DNA of 64,000 nt from Posidonia oceanica (taxonomy: Eukaryota; Streptophyta; Magnoliopsida; Alismatales; Posidoniaceae). Positions 54,918-64,000 of the stretch are shown in pieces (position 1 is the first letter of the stretch; every line of letters begins with the position of its first letter). The translations under genes were made by a program, and so were the position numbers. The notes beneath the pieces are model-generated. The model searched no databases. It was given only the letters and a program-made list of their open reading frames with translations, and was not told the DNA's origin. The DNA lies in the NCBI GenBank assembly GCA_037176725.1, contig JAZBRS010000077.1, positions 682,001-746,000 on the forward strand, written 5' to 3'.

Positions 54918-56673
54918 ATGGAGAAGAGGATTTCTCATTTCTACACCCGGACGGCGAAAAGGGCTCAGACAGGACCTTCACCCTTTGGCGAGCCTTTGCC
55001 GGAGACGGTGGCTGCTAGCCCAGCAGCGGGGGAGACGGTGGCAAGGGCCGCGGAGATCGCCGGTGGGGCCATGGCAGGCGAGGCTGCGCCTGTGGAGGCC
55101 GGCTCTGTGGCTATGGGAGCGGTGGCCGGGGTGGCTGAACCGAAGGTGGCATCTGGGGCGGTTGTGGAGGCGTGTCGGACTGCGGCGGAGATAGTGGCGG
55201 CCGGTGGTGATGCGGCAGGGGCCGAGGTGACGACAGACGGTGATGCCGAGGCTACGGGAGCGAAGACGGGGGTTGCCGGTGGTGGTGCTGCGGAGGCCGA
55301 GGTGGCAGCTGGTGGCGATGCCATGAAGGCCAAGGCGACGACTAGTGGGGTTGCCATGGGGGCAGACTCTGGTTCCAGCGAGGCCGTGGGAGCGGACTCT
55401 AGTTCTAGGGAGGCCTTAGAGACGATGGCGGAGGCGGACTCCGGTTCCAGCAATTCTTTCAGTTACGAGGATTCAGAGGAGACGGTCTCGGAGACGAGGC
55501 CTGAGGTTGGCCTAGACAAGACAAGGCCTACGGAGGTGCCAGAGGCGAGGCTGGTCGACCCCTTCCTCGTGCAATTTGGCGAGGACGACGGCTAGTGGCG
55601 GAACATGGTCGACTTCGTTCGACGGGAGGCAGAGGGCGATGCAAGGGATCTCTCGGGACGAGGTGCAGGCATCGGGACCGCGTAGGGACGCGTCTCGATC
55701 AGAGTACGCCACTGCCACACTAGCTTCGAGGGGGCAGGTAGACATCTTTTCATTTTTTTCTCATTTTATTCAATTATTTCATCCTGACTGATGGTTCTCT
55801 TGCTTGTTTGCAGAGTCAAGCACCGGCTGTGACCTGTTGCTACTGGGGTCAGGTCTGCCAGTCCTACGCCTTGTTGGCTACTTTCCAGCAGGAGCGTTTG
55901 GATCGAATGGGATTTGGGCATTTCCTGTCCATCCCGGACTTTTCCCTCCGTCTGATGTTTTTGGAGGCGGTCGCAAAGCAGTGGAACTTCCGCAAGAGCT
56001 CGATCATCACAAGGGTGGGCGACTTTGTCCTCTCCCTTGAGGACATGGTGCGGCTGACCGGTCTCTGGGTCACGAGCAGACCAGTGACGGGGCGGATGCG
56101 CTCGGGCTACTCAGCCTTGGTGCAAGAGCTTGTTGGACGTCAGTTAGCCATGAGCGGGGAGCAGCTTGTGGTGATCACTTCCGCAGTTCGCCAAGTTAGT
56201 GAGCTGGTAGAGACAATAGCCGGACCGGGCGTGGAGGCCGACCAGCAGCTACGAGCCTTCCTCCGAATGCTGTTCGGGGAGGTGCTCTTTTCGCACTCCT
56301 CCTCGAAGCTCTCAGTGTGGTTCCTTCCTCTCCTGGCAGACTTAGAGCGCGTGGGAGAGTACGCCTAGGGTGCAACCAACTTGGCGCACCTGTACTCCAC
56401 CCTCTTCCGCTTCATTGACGGCAGTTCTCGCCAGCTAGGCGGGAACCTGCCCTTCCTTTAGGTAAAATCTGCATATTTAAGCTTGCACTAGATATTATAT
56501 TCTTGCTAACAGCTTCCTTGTTTTGCATGCAGATGTAGGCGTGGGACCACTTCGCCTTTCTACGATCTGCCCCTCCTTCGGTTCCTCCTACCGGTGTCCC
56601 CTTTCCTCGGGGACTGTTTTGGGCCGCTGCTGAGCAGACCCTTGAGCCTGCAGATGACAATTGCTATGTCAGT
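54918..56673 (+). pseudogene. Antisense gene 2 of element G: plant mobile domain (PMD) protein, broken
   Basis: Exon 1 starts MEKRISHFYTRTAKRAQ and is Ala/Gly/Glu-rich and low complexity up to a TAG at 55593. Its end lies in another frame (LASRGQ). Introns are 55738-55813 (GGCAG|GTAGAC to TTTGCAG) and 56462-56532 (TTTAG|GTAAAA to CATGCAG). Exon 2 has GFGHFLSIPDFSL, LSLEDMVRLTGLWV, PVTGRM, LSVWFLPLLADLERVGEYA and LAHLYSTLFR, then GGNLPFL. Exon 3 has AWDHFAF. This order is the PMD/aminotransferase-like domain found in plant transposable elements and in MAIN/MAIL1 proteins. Stops at the Trp expected after GEYA, the Gln after LPFL, and the Trp before AWDHF are each one transition from sense. CACTA cuts exon 3 at 56674. 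Confidence 0.75.
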
Positions 56674-57010
56674 CACTACTAGAAAACCAAGAAATCGCGA
56701 GGACAGATGTCCTCGCTAAGTCCTCCCCAAGTCCTCGTAATTTCCTCGCTAATGCCATTAGCGAGGAAATTGCGAGGACAAAAAGTCCTCGCAAAATACT
56801 ACGTCGTTAAAAGCCATTTGCGAGCAAATTTCCTAGTTAAGTCCTCACTAAAATTTTGCGAGGACTTAGCAAGGAAATAAAGTCATTGCAATATCCTTGC
56901 AATCTCCTCGCAAAGTACATGTTATCTCCTCGCAAAAAAAATAAAAAAATTTAAAAAAATAAAAATTGCGAGGACTTAGCGAGGAAAATGTCCTCGCTAA
57001 GTCTTCGCAA
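56674..57010. repeat. CACTA terminus and subterminal repeats
   Basis: CACTACTAGAAAA at the edge, then about a dozen GCGAGGA or TCCTCGC words in both orientations, some forming longer palindromes such as TTTCCTCGCTAATGCC facing ATTAGCGAGGAAAT (56742-56770). In characterised CACTA elements such words bind the transposase. Confidence 0.75.
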
Positions 57011-58453
57011 ATTATAAAAAAAAAATTTAAAAAAATTAAAAAATTAAAAAATGCAATAGCAGATTTTACAATAGTCCACTTTTGTTTTGACTCTCTGGTA
57101 AAGCTGTGTAATTCAGCCACGCAGAAGTAACTAATTACTGTGCGATTCACTAACACAAAAGCAATTCGAAATAAACACATCACAATTCATACCAATAGAA
57201 TCTGAAACATGAGTCTGTTATGTGCAAATAAACAGTGCATGTCATCGTGGTAAACTTATACCATCACATGATAGTGCTATAGAATCTTAGATATGCACCA
57301 ATCATGAAGATATTAGATAGTTTAATATTATCCTATACTGAAACTACAGAATTTTAATCCCTAATTGTAACGTTACAATGTGTACAAAAAAGGATGTAGA
57401 ACACTCTATAGTAGTACTAATGAGTTCTAATCTGCACATTAACATTAGAAACAATCAAAATTGACAAATTTTAAAAAAGTCAATATTAACAGCACCAGAA
57501 GAATAACATCAAACAAGAATCAGATATACATCATTGATCATTTCTCTTGAGGAAAAAACATAATTTTTTCAGAGGTAGGCAATAATTTAAAACTCAGAAG
57601 AACTGTTCTTAAACTAACAAGAAGCTAAAGGTGAGAGAATCTAGGAAATCATGTCGAAATTGCACATATATAAACTAAGAATAAAACACTATGATTTTGT
57701 TAACATTAAAAACATTATTTATTACTTAAAAAGATTATTGGTAGTCATAATAAAGAAATCTAATATAGTCTAAATAAGTGTACTTAAAAACCCTTGGTAA
57801 AAGACTGCACATGGATAGTGTAAACCAAAGTGGACCAAGAACATAACAATAAAACCTTTTTTTTTTATAAGGAGGTAGATTAGATAACATAACAATAAAA
57901 CCTGATTAGCACATATCGATACTGAATATCTCAATGAACAAAGTAGTAGATAAAAATAGCTCCTGATTCCAGCCGATAGCTACATATCAATCTTAAAAAA
58001 GAGCTGAAGTCGGGTATAAATATATATTAAAAGAATTAAATAGTAGAAACTGACATTCTAGAATCATAATATCATTTTAGAGACAAATATTATCCTTCTC
58101 ATGACAAACAAGCGTATCAACAGTTCAAAAATGTTTAGAAATGTATACTTTCTAACTAAGATCATTAATGTTACATATAATCGTCAAGCTTCAATATGGA
58201 CCTTAATTAACAATTGGATCATTGAGTAGATTATACTCAATTAGCTAGCAAAGGACGCAACTATTTGCTGTCAATTGATCTATAAAAAACAAAACAAGTA
58301 GATTCTTTACATGACACAATATGAAAATGAAGAATAATCTGCACATTTATTAAAATCCCCAAGAAGCTAAATCATAGATGTAAAAGCTGCAAAAGAAATG
58401 AATCACTGTTAACATAATAAAAATTAAAGAATTTATTGAAAATCAGAATTTAC
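57011..58453. other. CACTA interior without recognised gene
   Basis: A/T-rich sequence with short frames only. A minus frame of 105 codons (57183-56866) overlaps the terminal repeats and has no known motif. I see nothing identifiable here. Confidence 0.5.
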
Positions 58454-58528
58454 CTGAAAGAGGTTTCATGTCTATATCTGTAATACAGTTGCAGCATCTG
58501 ACATTAAGAGTTTCAAGTCTTTTTAGTC
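58454..58528 (-). pseudogene. Captured exon: leucine-rich repeat protein
   Basis: A 75-base minus-strand exon lies between TTTTGCAG and CTTTCAG|GTAAAT. In phase it reads LKRLETLNVRCCNCITDIDM followed by KPLS, one plant LRR unit. The wording is close to the LRR-family proteins of the Arabidopsis At1g15740 type (from memory). Exon length near 72 and the split codon at its start fit one repeat per exon. Neighbouring LRR exons are absent, so it is a fragment. Confidence 0.65.
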
Positions 58529-59472
58529 CTGCAAAAGAAAATGTTTCGAATTTTATTTCTGAATGAAACACAAATTTGTCAAACCATCCAACAGAATAAA
58601 GATACAGCTTTTCATTCTAAAAGAAAAAAGGGTTTAAAGTTCTAATAAAGATACAAATTTGTTTGTTTCTTTTTAACTCCTATCTCTTTGACTTTCCGAA
58701 ATTTGCGATAGGTTCCCTGCAGTGTTCAGATCGCACTTGTTGGTGACTCTACCCCTTGACCCTACAGGTTAGGTAGAACAACACTCCACACAAAGGAGAC
58801 AACTACAACTAATTTAGTTAATAGCTTACAATGAATTGATTGCTGAGACCCTAACTTCTAGGAAATGTCACTTCAGATTCCAGTATGAATAGCTGAAACA
58901 AAGATCCATATTAATGGAAACAAACAAAAAAAAAGCTTTCCAATTTTACATGTATTATATAGTTAGAAAGACAAGAGAATATATTCCATAGGAAAAAAAT
59001 TTATTTCCTATAAATAAACTGTTAGGCAATTAACGATAGGTTCATGCACTTGCTATGCGCTGGTAATTAATCATGCAAGATATTAGCACGTGGTAGCATC
59101 TATATAGTACTATTCAAAGTTCTGCTAATCTAGAATATTTAGGAATCTAACCCTTCCCAAAAAGAAAACCATAACAATATGCGAACCTAAGTAAAATATT
59201 ATTTTATTATGTTTATACATGAGACGTCTTTGTACAATCAAATCATTGATGGTTTGAAGTAGAAAGCACATATGGCCATAAAAGCAGAATAACACTCTTA
59301 GAACAGTAAAAGAAAGAGAGGAACAGATTATGTAAAAGTGCTAGTAGTGCATAAATTCTGAATGATAGATTATGTAAAAGTGCTAGTAGTGCATGAACTT
59401 AATGCTCCCATCGGATGCATAATTTTTAGAATTTGATTATAAAAATTTCCTAATGGCTTGCAGATCATATGT
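58529..59472. other. CACTA interior, no recognised gene, one tandem duplication
   Basis: A/T-rich. A 42-base tandem duplication containing GTAAAAGTGCTAGTAGTGCAT is at 59324-59395. A plus segment ending CCTACAG|GTTAGG at 58769 may be another captured exon, but I cannot identify its protein. Confidence 0.45.
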
Positions 59473-59473
59473 C

Positions 59474-59523
<50 letters not shown>
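59473..59523. repeat. GT/GA microsatellite
   Basis: About fifteen GT units followed by about eight GA units. It begins exactly where the captured ABC transporter exon loses homology. Confidence 0.9.
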
Positions 59524-59524
<1 letters not shown>

Positions 59525-59700
59525 CTACATGTGCCATTGCATAAGGAAAAGGAGAATACAATCCCGCTATCCTTTCTCTATAGTAAACTGTCCTCTCAAT
59601 GGATATTACTGGTTGCACTGATGAAGAATTATTCACTCCTAGAAATAAACAAGTAGCATAAAGTGCTCCCATGATTAGAAACAAGTCCATTGTTGTATCC
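59524..59700 (-). pseudogene. Captured exon: PDR-type ABC transporter (ABCG) membrane region
   Basis: On the minus strand, after the acceptor TTTCCTAG at 59701, the frame reads [20 protein letters not shown], then [20 protein letters not shown] and [20 protein letters not shown]. This is the second transmembrane domain region of plant pleiotropic-drug-resistance transporters (the ASSVQPVVxVERTVFYRERAAGMYSALPYA pattern). It is open throughout but ends in the GT/GA microsatellite, so its donor is lost. It is a fragment of about 59 codons from a protein of about 1400. Confidence 0.8.
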
Positions 59701-61099
59701 CTAGGAAACCAACACAGGATTAGATGGAGCTGATATTAAACATAGCTGGTGAAACTGTGAAAGAATATAGCAAGTAAATAAATAAAGAAACTCTTAAGAA
59801 GAATATTAAGTCTGTTTTATTCAAAATTTATGGCAAGTATTTTCATGCCTGTTCATCCAAAGATCTTATGGTATATTAGAAAATGCAAAGAAAAATTAAT
59901 TCAAGAGAGAGCAAACCTATAGGAAAACAGGTGTTTTGAGCTAAAATCTGCATTTTGGGCTTGTAATGGTTGACTCTACTACTAAAAAGCCATGGATTGG
60001 GTTTCACCACCTCAAAATTTTAGGATAGAAATGAATGATTGCAAGGAAAAAGATTCTTATCCTTTGACCTCATCAATGGTACTCTTTAAACTACCAAGTT
60101 CAACTTAATAATCCGACAAACACCTATTAGACATCCTTTGTTTTTCAACTAAAATAACAAAATATTTTCTAGACCACCATAATTTTTGAACAAGCATCAG
60201 AGATTGTATTAATCATAAATTTTCATGAATGGTATTATGGCAAGAGCATATGACGATCTTATGTATGTTCCTTACAAGAATTAACCCTGTTACAACTTTA
60301 TCATGAAGAGAAGCATCTTGCAACATATGCAAAATCCAAACTGTATCATTTCATAAGTATGCAGTTGAATGAAAGTAAAGAAAACTTGAGATGTATAGTA
60401 GTCAATAGGATACAAAATCCATGGAGTCTCACCAAATCTTTGCAGTTTCTATTCCTTATGGGAAAAGGCCATCGCTGAACCAATTTTGACAATCAGATGA
60501 CATTTACAAGTGAAATCTAAAGCAAACCAGCAAACATTCTTTTTTTATCAGCAAACCAGCAAACAAAGATGGCAATCGTTGTTCCCCCTTCAACAAATAG
60601 CTACAGAAGAAGGGTTTTGGGTAATCATGTAACTGTAATATATCAACTACAGCTAAACCTAGATCATCCAGAACATGCTTCTCCAATCCTAAACTTTATG
60701 TACGAGACTTCCAAAATACCAACTTGATCTAAGCACAGATAATAGCTCAACCAAACCCCATAGATTCCAGAACGACTTGATCTCTGAAACCCAACTACAG
60801 ATGGGTTGGAAAAGAAACGCTCTGGACATTTAGAGAAGAAGAAGAAGAAGACCTGCAAGGGGTGAAGGGGGAGTTGCCAGCCTTGGCGCCTCATGTTGCA
60901 GAGTACCATCTTTCTCTCTCTTGGACCCAACAACTCTTTTTCCTTCCTTGTCTCTTTTCTCTTTCTCCTCCTCCTCCTCCTCCCTAGCATGTAAGGCTTC
61001 AAACAAAGCAACTTCAAATGAACCATACTGATCGAATGTGGATTTATAATTCAAATTGAAAAATATGAACCAACAAAGTAATATAATCAAAATAAATAC
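59701..61099. other. CACTA interior without recognised gene
   Basis: A/T-rich. The segment 60830-61030 is distinct: a purine-rich minus strand with GAGGAGGAGG and frames rich in Glu/Lys/Arg. It could be a captured 5' exon or leader, but no family is recognisable. Confidence 0.45.
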
Positions 61100-61213
61100 C
61101 TCAGAATCTGCAAAATATAAGCAATCTTCGTCAGCATTATAAACAAATCCTGCAGGGCGTAGTAACTCAGCAGATTCAAATCCACCATCCTCAAGTCCAG
61201 GAGAGCAACTTAT
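61100..61213 (-). pseudogene. Captured exon: NHL-repeat protein
   Basis: A 114-base phase-0 exon between ATTGTTAG and TCTGAG|GTATTT. It reads ISCSPGLEDGGFESAELLRP followed by AGFVYNADEDCLYFADSE. The RPAxFxYxAxEDCLYFVDSENHAIR pattern is typical of plant NHL-domain proteins (EMB1974-like, from memory). There are no stops. Confidence 0.7.
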
Positions 61214-62161
61214 CTAACAATATATAAAGAATTATTAGCCATCTTGCATTCAAAAATATTAATATCCAAGATTGACTTGACCATCTGATCAGTGAGCTGA
61301 ATTAGTTTATGTATAAGATCTAAAAGAGAATAGGGGTAGGGGACTAACACAGCAAAGCAAATGATAGGTGTAGATTATTGGCAAAGATACATGTATAACA
61401 CAGAGTCTTAAAAAGCAGTTATATTTGAATCCTTGACTAAATCCTTAATGACCAATGCTTGGAGGCTAAGAGATAAATAAAACATTGTAACAACATTCCA
61501 TGCATCTTACATAACAACAAGTTACCAGCTAAGCCTTGTTACCAATTATACGTTGGCAGCAGTTTTTTCAGTACCAATGAAAAGGTGGGATGATTACATG
61601 TAGGCAAGCATTTGTGAGCATCTATTGCTATGAATTTTAAAAAAAGATAATCAAAAAACATATACACAATGCTCTTGGACATTTTATAAGAAAAGCAAAT
61701 TGAATTCAGACAAATGACTATAGACTGTCAAAAATGTTATTTATACCAATAATATAATATTGCAAAACAGTGACCATCAAGTCTTAAAATAAAAGATTAC
61801 CAGTTATTACTTATTAACCATAAGCAACATATTATAATAAGCTACATAAAGTTAATATATAATTATATATCATTTAAGAGCTAAGACTTAAGATGAGCTT
61901 GATAAATGCAAAATAGAGTGGGTCTTCTCACATCAACATTAGATGATTATGTAACATGTACACACATCAACTTTCGCAAAACATATCGTCAGTTTTTTTT
62001 TGATCCATACATGAATAAAACTTTGAAACTCTCTTGCTATTTTTGCATTTTAAAATAGTAAACATAGTAACAGGTATCAATTGTGCCTTAATCCCACTAT
62101 AAAGGAAAATGTTATCCATTTTTAATTTATCACAATGACAATTTTATCACTGGAGACATAC
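61214..62161. other. CACTA interior without recognised gene
   Basis: A/T-rich with no frame that matches a known family. Nothing seen. Confidence 0.5.
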
Positions 62162-62338
62162 CTTGGCAACTCCATAGAAGCAACAGAGGATAAGTTGGTC
62201 AATATGCCGATTGAAAAAAAGGAAGGTCTTTTGGTTAAGTATTTGTTGGATGAGATAATAGACACATTCTTGAACTTGGTGTGACAATTGTAACTTTTCA
62301 GACAAGCTTCTAATTCTAATGGCAGCTAATTTAACAAT
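62162..62338 (-). pseudogene. Captured exon: RETINOBLASTOMA-RELATED (RBR) pocket B region
   Basis: A 177-base phase-0 exon between TTTTGTAG and GCCAAG|GTATGT. It reads [20 protein letters not shown], then [20 protein letters not shown], then [19 protein letters not shown]. This is the plant RBR pocket B segment (the pattern [20 protein letters not shown]). There are no stops in 59 codons. RBR represses E2F-driven S-phase genes, but this exon alone has no such function. Confidence 0.85.
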
Positions 62339-62784
62339 CTACAAAATACAAGAGCATAAACAAATGAGATAAGGAAATACAATTTCTGGAAAATGAAATT
62401 ATTGTTTTTTGGAAATTGCATCAAGGATACAAATTGAAATGCATACTGATAAAATTGCATGTACCCTAAAGAGTGTTTGAAGAACAATCACCTTACTGAA
62501 CAAAACACTAATTCATGGCTTTCCATAAACAATCTATTGCCATCTCTAACTGCATTCAATACATAGGAAATCAAAACTAGAAGTCCAGAATATTTTACTA
62601 AATAAATAGGAAAAGTGTCCTTTACAAATTCAATCAGCCAACTTATCTAGTCCTGACTTCACATAGACTCAAACAAGTAAGCATGAGACAAAAGTATTCA
62701 GACAACAACTACAATACTTGCCATAAGCTGTAAAAGATTGGACAATAAAGTTTGAGAAATTCTTTGTTCAATTTGCTGACATAC
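62339..62784. other. CACTA interior between captured exons
   Basis: A/T-rich, no recognised protein. Confidence 0.5.
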
Positions 62785-62868
62785 CTTGCCACTAGACATG
62801 GCCATGATAACCTAACAAGTACAATCTAGCAAGTACTTTGGACAGCCCAAGTGAAACATAGTAGTTAC
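62785..62868 (-). pseudogene. Captured exon: coatomer beta-prime, second fragment
   Basis: After the acceptor TTGATTGTAG the minus strand reads VTTMFHL, which is what follows YCVGGEV in plant beta-prime COP. It is then disrupted, with a later YLLGY word out of frame and a stop. It ends at GGCAAG|GTATGT. The native exon is recognisable but decayed. Confidence 0.6.
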
Positions 62869-62973
62869 CTACAATCAAGACAGAACTGTTATTGATGATA
62901 TCACAACATAGAAATGAAATGAAATGTATCTTAAAAAGGCACTTAATTTTACATAGAATGCATGAACAAATAC
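62869..62973 (-). other. Retained intron between captured coatomer exons
   Basis: A 105-base GT-AG interval (GAGAG|GTATTT to TTGATTGTAG|GTAAC) lies between two exons that are adjacent in the protein. Its presence points to capture from genomic DNA and not from cDNA. Confidence 0.55.
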
Positions 62974-63167
62974 CTCTCCACCAACACAATAGTTCAATCG
63001 CCACGATGAATTGTTGTAAATGAAACAATCCCCAACCCATATTCCAATTCGCACATGCTCCTCTATTTCATGGAGAAGTTGAAAGGCAACCTGAATCCCT
63101 TCCTCATCCACTGGTCTGCCACTATCCAAATAAGAAGAAACAATATCTAGCTTATTAAATTGTTTTC
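62974..63167 (-). pseudogene. Captured exon: coatomer subunit beta-prime (beta'-COP)
   Basis: A 194-base exon between ACATACAG and GGAGAG|GTATTT. It reads DIVSSYLDSGRPVDEEGIQV, then AFQLLHEIEEHVRIGIWVGD, then CFIYNNSSWRLNYCVGGEV. The protein forms the outer COPI coat, and this is the segment after the first WD40 propeller. The SSYLDSGRPVDEEG and IWVGDCFIYNNSSWRLNYCVGGEV wording is diagnostic of plant beta-prime COP. The frame is open. Confidence 0.85.
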
Positions 63168-64000
63168 CTGTATGTAGCAAATATAGATCTAAGTTTTCAA
63201 GTGGATCTCAAGAAGAAATTCACTTAAGATAAGTGAAATTAGCCTTGCTAAACAAAAAAGGCTTGTAAAACAAAATAAAAAAAACTTGACCTAAAATCAA
63301 ATACACTAAAAGCGCAATAACAATGAACTACTTCATAGACAATTTACATGTTATGTGTAATCTTACAACCTCATATCATCTAATATCTCATGAACTACTC
63401 TATAGATCTAAATGTCCAGATAAATGTCAACAGGACTCGAGATTAATTTTTAAGTCTAAAAAAAAAACATGTTTGAATCATGGGAAAATATACAGACTAG
63501 GGCATGCTAAGTAAAAATGTTTAAAAACGAAGAAACAAACTACCTTGTAGGAATTCTTAGTAGTGTAACAAAATTGAGCTGCTTTCTATTATAGTGCAAA
63601 ATTGAGCTGCTCCATAAACATTGTTAAACATAAACATAAACAACAAGCCAGTGGAGTTTGTTTTATTCCAAGCTTGCTATTTTTACTTCTATTATACTAA
63701 TATATTAGATAAGACATCTGCCAGCATGATCGAACTTAAATCCATTTCAAACATCTGAATAATTCAAACACCACAACCACTTCAGAAACACATAGATCAA
63801 AAAAATCACACCTGTAGAGAGACTTGCAAGCAGCATAGTTGCAATCAAATCATCACTAGTTCACTATTGAATTGAACAAAAAGAAAAAATAAACCAGTTC
63901 CATTCCAAAATTTCCAAATAAAGGACAAAAAAACAGAGAAAGCCAAAAAAAAAAACTTCCAAGCTAGAGATCTACATAGAAACACAAAACTGATTATAAA
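63168..64000. other. CACTA interior to window end, no recognised gene
   Basis: A/T-rich. TAGTAGTG at 63559-63566 partly resembles an inverted CACTA end but lacks the TTTTC before it and an AGT duplication after it. Nothing else seen. Confidence 0.45.

Larger units (their letters stand above)
48975..56673 (-). mobile_element. Element G: Tat-like gypsy element with antisense genes (3' part)
   Basis: Minus strand: 3' LTR (49985 leftward), polypurine tract, and a 3' untranslated region with three tandem arrays (about 50110-52810). Two degenerate genes on the opposite strand follow (53170-54528 and 54918-56673). The CACTA element cuts G at 56674, so its pol, if any, is outside the window. Extra antisense frames between pol and the 3' LTR have been reported for Tat-lineage elements, and this layout matches. 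That the genes belong to G, and not to another nested element, is inference. Confidence 0.55.
56674..64000. mobile_element. CACTA (CMC/EnSpm) transposon carrying captured gene fragments; far end beyond window
   Basis: The terminus CACTACTAGAAAACC at 56674 is a typical plant CACTA end. It is followed by subterminal copies of GCGAGGAC and TCCTCGC on both strands (56695-57010). The preceding AGT would be the 3-base target duplication. Composition switches to A/T-rich, non-gypsy sequence. Inside are exons of five unrelated host genes, all on the minus strand. No transposase is visible, so it is probably non-autonomous. The opposite terminus was not found, so the right limit is the window end. Confidence 0.75.

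Noticed and set aside
59340..59395. CTAGTAGTG words as a CACTA terminus
   Set aside because: They occur twice because of a local tandem duplication and lack the TTTT part of the inverted end and the AGT flank.
60830..61030. Glu/Lys/Arg-rich minus frame as a captured nuclear protein exon
   Set aside because: The composition comes from a GAGGAG-type purine tract and no specific family is recognisable. It is left unassigned.
63555..63570. Far terminus of the CACTA element (TTCTTAGTAGTG)
   Set aside because: Only TAGTAGTG matches the inverted end. There are no GCGAGGAC repeats nearby and no AGT duplication after it.
1..64000. Naming the species
   Set aside because: Elements and captured exons say flowering plant with a large genome, but no marker gene or species-specific sequence that I can recognise is present.

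Overview
The window is intergenic, repeat-derived DNA from a large plant nuclear genome, almost certainly a flowering plant. Three things show this: plant Ty3/gypsy retrotransposons of the Tat/Ogre lineage, a plant CACTA DNA transposon, and captured exons that match plant versions of host genes. I cannot name the species. I found no intact host gene, rRNA, tRNA or CRISPR array. Lineage and family names come from motif recognition by eye; no database search or alignment was run.

The layout is a nest of elements inserted into one another, called A to G plus CACTA here. All six gypsy elements that show an oriented internal side (B to G) lie on the minus strand. F (39522-42034) is the oldest visible layer. 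On its left it is entered by C (21220-39521, minus). C is entered by B (window start to 21219, minus) and by two giant solo LTRs, A3 (24231-29771, plus) and A2 (30932-36440, minus). B is entered by A1 (1-3291, plus, cut by the window edge) and by solo LTR A4 (15132-19962, minus). On its right F is entered by D (42035 to about 44485), D by E (about 44486-48974), E by G (about 48975-56673), and G by the CACTA element (56674 to beyond 64000).

No visible retroelement is complete. B has gag but no pol. C has reverse transcriptase and two RNase H domains but has lost the gag core and protease. F has protease and the integrase tail but no reverse transcriptase. D, E and G show only a 3' LTR, a polypurine tract and a 3' untranslated region before the next insertion. 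G carries two degenerate genes on the opposite (plus) strand between its 3' LTR and the CACTA insertion: a protein resembling DUF7745 and a plant-mobile-domain protein. Each has its own TATA box.

The CACTA element holds exons from five unrelated host genes, all on the minus strand and most with usable splice sites: an LRR protein, a PDR-type ABC transporter, an NHL-repeat protein, RETINOBLASTOMA-RELATED, and coatomer beta-prime.

The most unusual common thread is short hairpins. Each LTR or 3' untranslated region has its own set: GATAAGT/ACTTATC-type arrays whose stems covary, GTTGGACGC/GCGTCCAAC doublets joined at an AACGTT palindrome, and GGCAC/GTGCC units in a variable array. The doublets also sit just upstream of both antisense genes. 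Outer boundaries are firm where target-site duplications, primer-binding sites or polypurine tracts are named, and approximate for the left ends of E and G.
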